Assembly (NCBI GenBank): GCA_002633025.1
Contig: NMRB01002631.1
Coordinates: 1 to 64,000 of the forward strand
Direction: 5' to 3'
Length of the DNA: 64,000 nucleotides
Source of the DNA: Notospermus geniculatus
Taxonomy: Eukaryota > Nemertea > Pilidiophora > Heteronemertea > Lineidae
Shown here: positions 31,723-42,439 of the stretch, one piece after another
How positions within the stretch are numbered: the stretch's first letter is position 1
How the letters are laid out: the number at the start of each line of letters is the position of its first letter
Notes under the pieces: model-generated
The model's input: the letters and a program-made list of their open reading frames with translations, nothing else
Databases searched by the model: none
Told to the model about the DNA's origin: nothing
Made by a program: the position numbers and the translations under genes

Positions 31723-32074
31723 GCCTCCACCACACAGGAGATTGACGATTTAACCAATGGCATTCGGTTTAACAGATTAAACCAATCAATTTCAAGATCT
31801 GATTGTCCTTACCTCGCTGGGTCAACCTCGTTCCCACGGTGGTAACTAGTTTAGTTTCATAAACTTCTTATTGGTGGCAGCACCTCCCATAGGTGCCTGT
31901 CATACTGTAAACCCATCATTTTATTGTGGAAAATCAGTACACACCGTGCTTTCCGCTAATATGAAAATGTCAATGACATGTGAGCACGCAGCGCTATGAG
32001 TCCCACCTGCCGTCAAATATGCCACAAAATATCTAGATTTCAAGACATTATTTCAAAAACAGGAGAAAACGACC

Positions 32075-32309
32075 TGTATGATGGAGTGACCAGTTTTCGG
32101 GGTAGAACAGTTTTCGTGGTACTCCCGTTTTTTCCCGTTTATTCACGCGCGCACCAGCGAGACATAAACATTTCACGGTAATTTAATATCTCTATTTTCG
32201 ATACGTAACAAAATAATTACGAACGCAAAGCGAGTAACGCCGCAATCGGGCGGTAAAGTCTTAGGCCTACATTGCCTAGTACCACGAAAACCGGTCACAC
32301 CATCATACA
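32075..32309. mobile_element. MITE with TGTATGATGGAGTGACC ends
   Basis: TGTATGATGGAGTGACCAGT plus TTTTCG, and inverted AAAACCGGTCACACCATCAT at the right. 235 bp. Confidence 0.85.
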
Positions 32310-32328
32310 TTTTTCTACAGGAATAATG

Positions 32329-32691
32329 CAGGCCTTTAGATTCCCCTGAAGTCCAGACACCCTCTATTTTTGTTACCTTATTTTGGGGACATTTCGTCGC
32401 ATATTCATCTCCATCTCGAAGCCATCGGCCACCAAGGAGACTGGGTTTTTGTAGTTATGAGAGTCATAGAAATAAAGAAAATACAGTCCTTCATGTTTGA
32501 AAACTGCAGGAGAGCTATTTGTTACACTTCTAGCTCTCGGGAAAAACTTTAATGACAAAACTTTGTTTCTTCATGGAGTTTTTGTTTTCTGGAGGGGCTG
32601 AATTTGGGGACATCGATTTTGGGGACATTCGTTAGTGGGAATTTGGGCGACACCGTATAACGGCGTCGTTTTGGGGGAATCTAAAGGCCTG
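32329..32691. mobile_element. MITE with CAGGCCTTTAGATTCCCC ends
   Basis: CAGGCCTTTAGATTCCCC and GGGGAATCTAAAGGCCTG are perfect inverted ends; flanks carry TAATG on both sides. The same end with CTGAAGTCCAGACACC recurs inverted at 51791-51831. Confidence 0.9.
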
Positions 32692-32749
32692 TAATGAGAC
32701 AAAAAAGAAGTCTGAACAAAAATTTGTGAAGCTAGAAAAATATCCATAT

Positions 32750-32755
32750 TTTATT
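32750..32755 (-). terminator. Polyadenylation signal AATAAA
   Basis: TTTATT on the plus strand reads AATAAA on the minus strand, about 0.9 kb after the stop codon of the unrecognised gene. The AT-rich interval 32760-33650 has 3' UTR character and no other feature. Confidence 0.5.
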
Positions 32756-33656
32756 CATTCTCGGCAGTGACATTTTTGCACTTAAACATATACATGTACA
32801 TTGTGAAAAATACAACAGAAGGAAAACATACAAACATCTCAAAATAACAATGTGCAAAAACAATCTAAGAGGTAGATTACTGCCACACATAGGATACAGT
32901 AGAACCACTCTATCAAAGAAGGCTCACCATACAACACGCTAGAACCTCTCTGTACAAAGTGGTGTTATTAATCTGGGACATCAATATTCTGCATAAGAGA
33001 TCATAAGAAATTTATAAAATAAGTCGAAATAAGAAATTCCTCATCCTCTGAATTACTTGTGACCCTTGGCTACAGCCTCAGTCCTCTAAATGTGTCATTA
33101 TGGTAATAACAAACTACTGTGCAATTTAGCACTACATTGCTAATCGAGCACTAAATTATTATAACAACACCCGTCTAAAAATAACAGATTCCAAGCTAAG
33201 TAAGTGGAAAACTAAAGAGATCAATCAAAATTGGAGAGATCAATTAAAACTCAAGAGGTCAATTAAAATCCTCTTCAAAAAGAGTCATTATAATAACAGG
33301 CATAAACCCTCTTCTTTTCATTCTCACCCGATAATTAATAAAACTTGATTTGTTTTAAAAATACATTACACTTCTAGTCAGATGCATTTTTACCCATAAT
33401 TTCAGTCATCTAATATCAAAAGTTGACATAAACTACACCAGCTTTCCATAAAGGAATATCACGTTAACATGCATCAGACTGGTCGAGTTGCTACTCTGTA
33501 GCACTATGCTCAGTCTCATCAGAAATACTACCTATTCTATACTCTGACCATAAAATGAGAAGCGTTGGAGATCCTGTTAAGACTTCTATGAACTCTAGAA
33601 CAAACTTCTAATATAAAATCTTGATTATAGTTGATATGAAAACAAATCCAGGCATA

Positions 33657-35379
33657 TCATGGATATTGGCTGTCCACTGGAACAGGTCTTCTCATCTCTC
33701 CAAAATGTGACTGAAATGTCCCTGAAAAAAAAACAGATCAGAGATGTGAATGGTATGGATGTGAACAAAGTCTTGATTCTGTCATTGTTCAGACCACCAA
33801 CATGACAAGAAGTCCTTGTGTACCTTCCCCTTTTTATACATTTTCAGAAGCTTTTTCGATAACACTGCAAATGTGTACCGGTACTTTCAGAATCTGAGGT
33901 ATCAAATACCGTATTGTTACCCAAAATTTAGAGTCCACCTGACTTGGAGAATAATAGAGGTGTCAGCAACCCACCCCTTGACCAGACAGACACTGGGAAC
34001 ATGGCGTCAGTGAGTTGTTGTTTACTGTTTTGTTCAGGCCAGCGAGTGGAAAACTGTTCAATGGGAACTTTGGAGTCAAATTTCTTTCCTGGAAGTGAAA
34101 ATAACCTTTAGTACAGAAAAACATATAAAATATAAAAGAATGTCCAATCATTTCTGTCAGTTCATCAAATTATATCATCTAGAAAGGGTCTCACACTAAA
34201 GGTATGGGGAGCGCTGTGGCACAGTGATTACAATATTGGACTCCTAACTGACAGGTCATCACTCTGTACTCGTAACTTGTCTGAAAGCTTGTGTTGAAAT
34301 TCAGCAATGATCCACCATCATTCAGCAATGATCCACCATCACTGATGGTGGATTAGAATGAAAACTAAGGCACTTACTGGTTCCAATGGTATGTTCGAGG
34401 GTAATACCTCACTTCTTTGATCAAGTGGCTCATTATCATCACAGATCATCATTTCCTGGTCTCCTAAAGAAAAAGATACTGACAGTATAGTGATACAGAT
34501 AAGTTGTAGAGGCCCAAAGAAAATACAGGACATTCTCACCACAGGAGGTTGTACCTTCATAAATGCAGATTACGGTTAGAATGTCCAATAGTCACCTACC
34601 CCAGGGAGCCCCAACCCTAACCCTAGGCCTATAAACCCTAATTAGGGTTGCTACTACTAGGGCTGTTGGACATTCTAACCTGAATGTAATCTGCCATCTA
34701 TGAAGTTTCAGCTGCTGCGTTCTCACCTAAATTTTCACTGCTTTCAATAGAAAGTGGTCTACTCTGGAGGTGAATCCCCTGACACAAACGCTTCTGAAAA
34801 GAAAACAGATGACAACACCAGTTTATTGCCATGATCCACAGGGACCTGAAGCAATGTAAACCCTCATTAGAGTAAGGATTAGGGTTAAACCCGTGGTGGA
34901 TCAAAATCCACCTAGGTATATCTGGATTTTGCTCCACCAAGAGTTTACCGGTAACCTAATCCTACTTGGATCATGGCACAGGGACCTGTAACGTGGTGTA
35001 AACCCTCATTAGATATCTAATGAGGGTTTACACTGGTTACAGGTCCCTGTGCCACGATCCATCCATGTTGTTGTCAGCATTTTTAGTCCAAAGTAAAAGT
35101 TGAAAAAAAACTGATTTCAAATGATAACGGCAAATGTCACACCTGTAACTGTGAAGAATCTTCATCACATTCCCTGTTTTCCAACAACATCTGCTCTTCG
35201 TATTGGCAATAATCAAAGTTTGATACCCCGTCTGTGTGGCATTCTTTCAGGTTATGTACAGTCTGAACATCATACACATCAACAGGCCCTCCACCACATG
35301 CTCCATTCACATGTTGATGATTTGAAACTGGCACATTTTGACCAACGACCATAAAAGGCCTTTTCCTTCCACAAGGCAT
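33657..35379 (-). CDS. Unrecognised five-exon protein, divergent partner of SNRPG
   Basis: Proposed exons 35379-35143, 34793-34727, 34463-34378, 34083-33975 and 33721-33657, all GT-AG. It starts MPCGRKRPFMVVGQNVP in a good context (AAGAAATGC), is acidic through YCQYEEQMLLENRECDEDS, then KRLCQGIHLQSRPLSIESS, MMICDDNEPLDQRSEV and KFDSKVPIEQFSTRWPE, ending GEMRRPVPVDSQYP. About 186 residues, with no domain, signal peptide or membrane segment that I recognise. The fourth exon has two nearby acceptors, 5 bases apart; the first (exon from 34088) gives another frame that ends soon after at a stop near 33966. I prefer the second because it remains open through the next splice. The 3' UTR would run to an AATAAA at 32750-32755. 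It shares its upstream region with SNRPG. Confidence 0.55.
34205..34290 (+). repeat. tRNA-like SINE head fragment
   Basis: GCTGTGGCACAGTGATTACA (A-box-like) followed by TTGGACTCCTAACTGACAGG resembles a tRNA D-arm and anticodon arm. The B box is degraded. Confidence 0.4.
34565..34694. repeat. Inverted repeat in an intron of the unrecognised gene
   Basis: GCAGATTACGGTTAGAATGT plus CCAA pairs with TTGGACATTCTAACCTGAAT .. GTAATCTGC. The middle has two CCCTAA copies, too few to be telomeric. Confidence 0.8.
34969..35060. repeat. 92-bp near-perfect palindrome
   Basis: Centre at AGAT|ATCT (35014/35015); arms GATCATGGCACAGGGACCTG .. TGTAAACCCTCATTAGAT and complement with few mismatches. A looser relative occupies 34829-34965. 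Confidence 0.85.
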
Positions 35380-35640
35380 TTCTTTACAAATTCCGTATCT
35401 ACAAATTACAAGGGATCTTTAAAACCAGTTGCTACGGTAATCGTCCAACATATAACAAGGAAAAACAGGGTTTTTTAGGACAAATTTCTTTCACTTCCTC
35501 CTTTGTCTAAACCGGAAATCGTGACTGATTGTTTACTCCCGCATGCGCAATAGCGTTCATCGAGTGCGAGCGCTGAACGTTTCGTCCGCCATTCTTTGTT
35601 TTGCCGGCATTTTTCTGACGAATAATCCACAAATATCACA
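35380..35640. promoter_or_regulatory. Divergent promoter between the unrecognised gene and SNRPG
   Basis: Only 261 bases separate the two start codons. It contains CCCGCATGCGCAAT (NRF1-type core at 35541-35548), CpG-rich GAGTGCGAGCGCTGAACG, and CCGCCATTCTTTG (YY1-type, reverse). There is no TATA box in a useful position. Confidence 0.7.
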
Positions 35641-35672
35641 ATGTCGAAGGCACATCCTCCAGAGTTAAAGAA
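35641..35672 (+). CDS. SNRPG: SNRPG exon 1
   Basis: ATGTCGAAGGCACATCC; encodes MSKAHPPELK and two bases of the next Lys codon; donor AA|GTAAGC. Confidence 0.93.
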
Positions 35673-38095
35673 GTAAGCAATAGTTTGGTATTTACTCCGT
35701 ATACATACGTTGATATTTCTTGTTAAGAATATCCCTATGAACCCAAAAGCTTTGATATGTATTTGTGGGTATTTGTGCAATAATGGCTGCCCCCATGGTT
35801 CCGTGTATCCTTTCTGTACATTTGGTGTACATCATGTACATGGACACACGGAGTACATGCATGACAATGACATGTATTCTCTGCTGACGACAAGGTAGCA
35901 ACACGAATTTGTTCCACCAGTGTTTCCCGAATTGGTCAGTGAAGTGCTGGGTAGGCCTACATGTAAGCATAATCTGAAATCTCAGTCAGGGACAGGGGGA
36001 AGAAGGTTGGACCTGGCCCTGGGACGGGTCCCTGACCCTGCCCCCCCTGCCAGCTGCCTGCCTTGGCAGTAGGCCTTATCGCACCTAGCAGCACATGGCT
36101 AATCAGCATAAAATCAGCGAAGTGGAAAGGGCCCAACCATCAGCGCCACCGCAGTACATTCACAATGCATGCATTGCCCTCTGCATGGGATGCATTTTAT
36201 GTAAACATTGGCCAATAAAAGTAACTTCCAAAAGCCGGATGCGCCTAAGCTACTAGCTGACGTGGGATGCAGTATGCAGTGATTCAAATCGATAAATGTT
36301 TGACCACCGACCGTCTTCACGATCGCAAAAAATCGATGATTAATACACTGACATACCAAACACATTATCATGGGCCCCCGTCCCATAATTCCCTCTTCTA
36401 TTGTCTCGACGGTCACGTGTCAGAATTCACCAATCAGCGCGGGGTTGGGGCGGTACTTGCGTGATTTGTTTTGGTGATGTTTATGGCCTGTCAAGGTATT
36501 AATCATCGATTTTTTGCGATCGCGAAGACGGTCGGTGGTCAAATATTTATCGATTTGAATCACTTCATACCGTATCCCACGTAGCTCGTAGTTTAGGCGC
36601 ATCCGGCTTTTGGAAGTTACTTTTATTGGCCAATGTTTACATAAAATGCATCCCATGCACAGGGCAATGCATTGTGAATGTACTGCGGTGGCGCTGATGG
36701 TTGGGCCCTTTCCGCTTCGCTGATTTTATGCTGATTAGCCATGTGCTAGGTGCGATAAGGCCTATGGCCTTGCCATCCCCATCCCCCTCCTTGCCCCCTG
36801 CCCCCCTGCCCCCTGCCCCCCCCCCCAGACAAGAGAAGAGCAAGAGGAGCCAGGGCAGAGGGGGGATGGCATGGCAGGGTCCAACCTTGGGGCCCAAATA
36901 ATTTGGTTAGAAAGAACTCTCGCTCGCCAATAGGCCTCGGGAACTATAATAATAACTTGTCACTTGTTTATTTCAGATATATGGACAAGAAGCTAACATG
37001 TAAGTACCGGTAGACAGAATTCACACACTGATACATACACTTTACAGTTACACTCATCATACCTAGTCAGCAGAATGTAGCGAACATGAGATGCAGATAC
37101 TCCAAGTTGGATTGAATTGGGGTAGAATGCGCTGTTGATGGAAAATCATGGCACTGCACTTGCTGAAAATATGATTTGCAAAAGCTTAGGGGTGAAAATC
37201 TCCAGATCTCACTCAGCCTGTAATTATGTTCCAATGTGTTCAAAATTCCATTCATTGTATTCCAGTGAAGGTGAATGGGAAGCGTAAAGTTCAGGGTGTC
37301 CTTCGAGGATTTGATCCCTTTATGAATGTGGTGCTTGATGATGCTTATGAAGAGAAGAAAATGGAAGACAACCGTACAGAGCTGCTGTCCATAGGCATGG
37401 TGGTGAGTGCTCTTCATATATTTATGTGACCCATCACAGCAAAACTCGTCTTAAGTCGCAAAGATATGAACCAGGATGAACCAAAATTTAAATAACTCCC
37501 AAGAATTAAAGGAAGAAATGTAATCACTCAGATTTTAAAGAAGACAGACAATAAGCCGAGGCCTACTGAAATTGACAAAACGGTGGTCTCAACCTGCCAA
37601 CTTTAGAGCGACTTAGCACTGGGTTTTGGTGACAGGTCACATATGTGAGGCGGTCTAGGAAAACCCTTTGGATGTCAAGTTTGAGGAAAAAATTAATGGC
37701 CTTGGTGAACCCGCACATTTCAATAGCTGAAATGTACTTCGTAACAGGTAAACAGTAGCAGATCAATGCACAGGCAATCTGACAGCCCTTGTTGATCATT
37801 CGGCGACATCAGACGGGGTTTCCTAGACCACCTAACATTTGACAAACACATTTTGCGCGATGCTTAATCATGACTGTTGATGGGACTCCATCAACTTCAG
37901 ACCACAGAACTGAATTTCCGTTGTTGAAAATATCCCATGTGGTTTTGCAATGGTATAAGATGTGAATATACCAAAATTGTGCATCCTCCTTATGGTAACA
38001 AACTATGAAGTTTCTTATAATATTTTTCTCAAATTTCATTGCAGGTTATTCGAGGGAATAGCGTCATTTTACTGGAGTCTATGGAACGGATATGA
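35641..38095 (+). CDS. SNRPG: Small nuclear ribonucleoprotein G (Sm protein G), four exons, complete
   Basis: Exons 35641-35672, 36977-36999, 37266-37402 and 38045-38095 join in phase to an 80-residue protein (human 76). It starts MSKAHPPELKKYMDKKLT, identical or nearly so to the human protein, followed by the Sm1 motif QGVLRGFDPFMNVVLDDA and the Sm2 motif IGMVVIRGNSVILLE, and ends SMERI. SmG is one of the seven proteins of the heptameric ring around the Sm site of spliceosomal snRNAs. The segment YEEKKMEDNRTELLS between the two motifs is a few residues longer than in human. The second exon is only 23 bases. Introns 1 and 3 and the 3' UTR carry inverted-repeat elements. Confidence 0.97.
36004..36890. 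mobile_element. Large foldback element in SNRPG intron 1
   Basis: Arms of about 340-400 bp, near-perfect inverted repeats: AAGGTTGGACC .. GGTCCAACCTT outside; GCACCTAGCAGCACATGGCT, AAAATCAGCGAAG, ATTGGCCAATAAAAGTAAC and GATCGCAAAAAATCGATGAT further in. The centre is around 36410. Confidence 0.9.
36977..36999 (+). CDS. SNRPG: SNRPG exon 2 (23-base microexon)
   Basis: Acceptor TTTCAG|A, donor ACAT|GTAAGT; encodes YMDKKLT with split codons at both sides. Conserved with human FMDKKLS. Confidence 0.93.
37266..37402 (+). CDS. SNRPG: SNRPG exon 3 (Sm1 motif)
   Basis: KVNGKRKVQGVLRGFDPF and MNVVLDDAYEEKKMEDN; acceptor TTCCAG|TG, donor GTG|GTGAGT. Confidence 0.95.
37428..37642. mobile_element. TGTGACC .. 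CAGCAAAAC MITE, subfamily 1, in SNRPG intron 3
   Basis: Ends TGTGACCCATCACAGCAAAA and the complementary GTGACAGGTCACAT. Interior ACCAGGATGAACCAAA, AAGAAATGTAATCACTCAGA and GACAGACAATA is shared with 48748-48940 and 56455-56660. Confidence 0.8.
37638..37840. mobile_element. GTGAGGCGGTCTAGGAAAACCC element, copy 1, in SNRPG intron 3
   Basis: TATGTGAGGCGGTCTAGGAA at the left and GGTTTCCTAGACCACCTAAC at the right. Interior TTCAATAGCTGAAATGTACT and AAACAGTAGCAGATCAATGC recur inverted at 39090-39285. Confidence 0.8.
38045..38095 (+). CDS. SNRPG: SNRPG exon 4 (Sm2 motif, stop)
   Basis: VIRGNSVILLESMERI then TGA; acceptor ATTGCAG|GTT. The 3' UTR follows to an AATAAA at 38653-38658. Confidence 0.95.
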   Translation, partial: VIRGNSVILLESMERI

Positions 38096-38292
38096 TCTTC
38101 TGAAATGTGGACCGTTTGGGATACTGAAAGACTGTTTTGTAGTGACATTGACACATTTGGTTCATAGATCATGTCTCTCGGTATTGTAGGGAGAAGTTAA
38201 GGGTTCTAGGTGCAGATCCATTCATTTCCTGTGCATTTTTTGCCAGAGGACATTTTGGTCTGTGTCAAGACTAAACAAGGGACAGGTGTTGC

Positions 38293-38458
38293 TAAAGCCG
38301 CCCATACACGATCAATATTATTGCACAATATGGGGCCCAAAATAGGGCCGTGTGCTTCTGGCATGATGGTCTATGGACGAAAGATTGACAATTAAATATC
38401 ACCCATTTATTTTGGTCCTCATATTGTGCAAGAATATTGAACGTGTATGAGCGGCTTA
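38293..38458. mobile_element. MITE inside the SNRPG 3' UTR
   Basis: TAAAGCCGCCCATACACGAT and, inverted, CGTGTATGAGCGGCTTA; inner ATTGCACAATATG pairs with CATATTGTGCAA. It lies about 200 bases after the stop and before the polyadenylation signal. Confidence 0.88.
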
Positions 38459-38652
38459 ACAGAGTGGTCAGTGATACACATGTATGTATTGTGCCAACTG
38501 TATCTATGTTGCACAATATTAGTGCAGTCTTGACTTGTAGCCTGTCAGAGGCAAGTGTCACATATTGTAACCTGTAAATTTTGAAGTCATTTTCATCTCT
38601 CCTCATTCATTGCCGTCACTGTTTTGTCATGTCATAAATACACATATTTGTG

Positions 38653-38658
38653 AATAAA
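38653..38658 (+). terminator. SNRPG polyadenylation signal
   Basis: AATAAA in GTGAATAAAAACTTTGG, followed by a T/G-rich stretch (38680-38712) like a downstream element. Confidence 0.75.
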
Positions 38659-38894
38659 AACTTTGGTAACAATGAGGTCTCTTTTCTTTTTTCGGGGTGG
38701 GGGTGGGGGGTGCATGCTTGTAAATGGAATACTTAACTTATGTACTGGTACATATACTTCTGTTTGCAAACGGAAACGTTAATTCCAGCTCAGGTCTGTG
38801 ATTTAGATTGATTCGTGTAACGTGCAAAGATGGTTTGTGGTCTATGATAGCAGTTTGCCTAATCAATGTTTGCTGATGATTCAGCTGATCAATG

Positions 38895-39092
38895 TCATAT
38901 TTGACCCGCTCCTTCAAAAGCAGGCGCTTGTCGCAGGTGATCATCATTGGTCATCAGTTTACTCAACTATTATCACTGCTGTCCACTACTGTTGTCAACC
39001 TGCAGACAGAGGCGTACATTTCAGCTATTGTGTTGTAAGGCCGTTAACCCTTTCCTCGGTTGCGACAAGTGCCTGCTTTTGCTACAGTTGAG
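38895..39092. mobile_element. AGCAGGCGCTTGTCGCAGG MITE, copy 1
   Basis: CAAAAGCAGGCGCTTGTCGC and GCGACAAGTGCCTGCTTTTG are inverted ends; interior ATCATCATTGGTCATCAGTT and CTGTCCACTACT are shared with 50003-50190 and 52885-53330. Confidence 0.88.
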
Positions 39093-39285
39093 TCACATGT
39101 GAGGCGGTCTAGTAAAACCCGTCAGATGTCCCTGAATGATCAACAAGGGCTGTCAGATTGCCTGTGCATTGATCTGCTACTGTTTACCTGACACGAAGTA
39201 CATTTCAGCTATTGAAATGTGCAGGTTCACCAAGGCCATTAACACTTTCCTCAAACGTGACATCGACGGGTTTTCCTAGGCCTTG
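39090..39285. mobile_element. GTGAGGCGGTCTAGTAAAACCC element, copy 2
   Basis: Abuts the previous element. TGTGAGGCGGTCTAGTAAAA left, GACGGGTTTTCCTAGG right, same interior as 37638-37840 in inverse order. Confidence 0.8.
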
Positions 39286-39844
39286 CAATGACATCATGCT
39301 GGAGGGCACAGGGTGCAGAGGTATGAGCCAACCATGACGTGACCTGCGTGAAGTGCGCCACGCCATTGTTTGACGTAACGTCATTAGGGCATGCACGGCT
39401 CATTTTGCTGCGCCTCTGCAGCATATGCCCCCCAGCATGGCGGCTTGTGACGTCATTTGCAAGGCCTCTATAAGCGTTAGCTGAATTCACCGTGAGGCAT
39501 TCTTGTGATATTGGCTCTCGCGTGATGTTTATTTACGGATTGAAAAAACAACAGCGTGTAAGCTGTAAAGATTTATTGCATCCAAAACATCTCCAGCTTG
39601 CGATTTATACAAAATATGTGGTGAAAATATTACATTTGAACTTATCTACATTATATACCCCAATCAGGTGACAAGCAGCCGACACGATCATCGTGTACGG
39701 TAACTTGTCAATGAGCTCTCACAATATGCGAGGGCAAAGGTCACTGAGGAGATATTTTGTCCAAAGTCCCACATCAAGAAATTGCAATTAATGAAGGGAG
39801 GATACTGCTGGGGGTATTTGTATCTTTTATTTGTTAGAAATTTT

Positions 39845-40068
39845 TTCCATCAGGGCCGAAGCCATAGCATTACTGGCGGGCCCTGGCAAGTAAGGAAGAG
39901 GCCATCTCAAGCTAGTCATGTTCCTCACTTGGATGGGGACTTTTACTTGCCCTTGCAAAGGCAGAAGGTACGAGGCACCGCGGCTTGCTGTCCCGTGCGA
40001 CGGACTGAAGAGCCAGGGATAATTAATCCCCTATGGAAGCGGACAAGATAGCTAGACTATCAAGGCTC
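39845..40068 (-). mobile_element. tRNA-derived SINE, family S
   Basis: Reverse orientation: CCATCAGGGCCGAAGCCATA, TCCTCACTTGGATGGGG, TTTTACTTGCCCTTGCAAAG, GAAGAGCCAGGGATAATTAA. The head (B box) is degraded. Confidence 0.85.
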
Positions 40069-40356
40069 CCCACTGCTGGTAGTCACCTGTGGGTTGAGGC
40101 ATGTTGCTGCTTTCTAAACAAACAGGATTGTGTGTAGTTTATTCCAAAACATACCCTTCCGTGACCTTTGCCCCCTTATGTGGACTGGACAAAATATTAC
40201 AAAGCACCGATATAATCAATACGTTTTCAGGATTAAGAGGACAAAGTTACAGAAGAAATAGTTACGGCAAAGGCCATATGCAAGCCTCCTCCTCACTGAA
40301 AATTTCTTCAAAATTTAAATAATGAGAGCAGAGTACCAAATACTGTGTTATTAGCT

Positions 40357-40594
40357 CTATAGACCTTTCCAAAAAAGATGGTGGTCTAACAGTTCTCACC
40401 ATATGACGTCAGAAGCTTAATACATGTACCATTCAATGCACGTTAAGCTGGTCAAGCGGGCCATGGGCACAAAAGTTTAGGTAAAATAATTGTCTGAGAG
40501 GATGCGTTTGTAGTGTTATATCATCTTGGACAATTAATGGCTACGACGTCATGTGGGAGAACTAGTAGGCCACCATCTGTTGGAACGGTCTGTA
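40357..40594. mobile_element. MITE with TATAGACCTTTCCAA ends
   Basis: TATAGACCTTTCC, AGATGGTGG and AGTTCTC in the left arm are matched by GAGAACTAGTAGGCCACCAT and TTGGAACGGTCTGTA in the right arm. 238 bp. Confidence 0.8.
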
Positions 40595-40886
40595 GACAAT
40601 AATGACAAAGCCAAGAATTGTTGCATATTTAAGGGTCGTCAAGCGAGTCATAAGGACAAGGCTTGGCTAAACTGGGACGGAAACTATGGGAAGCTAAAAG
40701 AGACAAAAGTTGGTGCTGAATATGTTCATGTTATCGGTACTATCAGATTCAAGGCCGAATTCCACTCCGCAGTTTCCAGCGGTGTATAACTCACATCTGG
40801 ACAATTTGTAGCGAATTTTTTATAGATACCAGAGCCCGGTTGCACAATCAGCATTTGCACTAACGCTGACGTTAACCTCAAACCTA

Positions 40887-40975
40887 AGAACTAGAAATTG
40901 GCTTGTCAGCCAATTTGAAGACCGCCCTTAGAAATTAGGCAAAGTTGACTGATCGAGAATTACTGAGTGGCAATG
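40887..40975. repeat. Small dispersed hairpin repeat, copy 2
   Basis: AACTAGAAATTGGCTTGTC, CAGCCAATTTGAAGACCGCC, CTTAGAAATTAGG, GATCGAGAATTA; see 23732-23825. Confidence 0.75.
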
Positions 40976-41794
40976 TAGAAAGTTCGGTTGATGGGCAAGG
41001 TTATAGAGAGGATCAAGGTGTCCATGGATTGGTAACATTAGAATTACAAAGCTCAGTACAGATGTTTTAAACATTAGAATTAGAAAGCTCAGTAAGATGC
41101 ACATATATAATTGAAAGCCAGAATGGTTTATTTTGTTCATAATCAAAGTGTACAACAAATATGGGTCATATTCGAACACACTAGTACATGTTGTGGCATA
41201 ACTCCTGCTGCTCCTGTATCCATCACTACTGATGTTGACTGCAAGTACATGTACAATGCAATAGCTGGTGCAGTTGAAGAAGGTTTAGTTTGCGAACAAT
41301 GTTTGAATATGATGTCTTCATTGTCGAGCATCAAGGATGGTGGAGCTAGATACATGTGATATGTGCTGATACTGTAAATCACACACATTGTCACTGGCCC
41401 CTTCCATTGTGTCCTGAGACTTGAAATATTACAGAAATCACCTTGCACGAAGTTGTGATTATGGTATAATTATGACAGTCTCTCGTGTCTTGCTTCTTTG
41501 GCAAATTACTTTTTGACAGCATCCCCGGATAGCATCAAGTCCAATGGCACTTAGTACATGTAATAGCAAGATGGATCTTTTGGCACATTCCGTTCGTTTT
41601 TGAAAACTGGTTATTTTCATCCTGTAAAGAGAGAAGGAATGTGGTATTGAGTACGAGGCACACAGCATAGGCCTACTGTATACAAGGCAGTGATAGTAGG
41701 TCCTAGGCCCATTGTATCTACTCGATCCTATGCCACACAGGCCAGGCATTTGATTGATGGACATTGCACGAACTCACTACACAGTGCTGCCATC

Positions 41795-42250
41795 TTTAGG
41801 CCTAGGCCTAGGCCTACCGTAGCGTAGGCGTAGCCCAGACCGAGGGAGGCCCAGCATGCCCAGGCTAGCACTTTAGGCCTAGGCCTAGTTACGGTAACCA
41901 TATCGCCCAGGCATAGCTTCTTTTACGATATGACATTGACGGCTATTGCCTGGGACGTTATGGTTTACCCATAACTGAGACTCTGTATGCGCGCTATGTA
42001 AAAGTCAGTTTGTAAAAGCAAAAGCGCAGCATCAGAGTCCCAGTTACTGAGACTAGCCTAGGCCTAATGTGCTAGCCTAAAAGGGCCTAGGGCGGCCTAG
42101 GCTAAGCTAGGCCTAAGGGGGAGGCCCTGGCCCTAGCGTAGGCCATGGCATTGTAGGCAAGTCAAAATGATAGGCCTAGGGAGGCCTAATAAGCGTAGGG
42201 AGGGAGGCGCCTTAGCTTCACTGAGGCTAGGCCTACCGACGCCTGCCCTA
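41795..42250. repeat. Segment saturated with the word AGGCCTA
   Basis: Dense runs and near-runs of AGGCCTA/TAGGCCT (for example TTTAGGCCTAGGCCTAGGCC at about 41796). The word is scattered through the whole window but is concentrated here. Confidence 0.8.
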
Positions 42251-42439
42251 CCGAAAGGCGAGGCATCGGCCTACAAACACAATCAGTGACAATCGATGTC
42301 AATAATGGTAGGCCTCAATGCACACAGCATGCACACTGCATGCACTGATGATGACAGACATGACAGACAGGCCGCCGTCGTGACGTGAGCTGGCCAGTCG
42401 AGTCAGCCGACAGCCGGCCCATCAGTGCCACAAATCACG

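Noticed and set aside
34605-34640. CCCTAACCCTA resembling telomere repeat
   Set aside because: Only two units within the loop of an inverted-repeat element; no array.
36612-36923. Proline-rich frames around 36700-36900
   Set aside because: They come from the C-rich arm of the SNRPG intron foldback.
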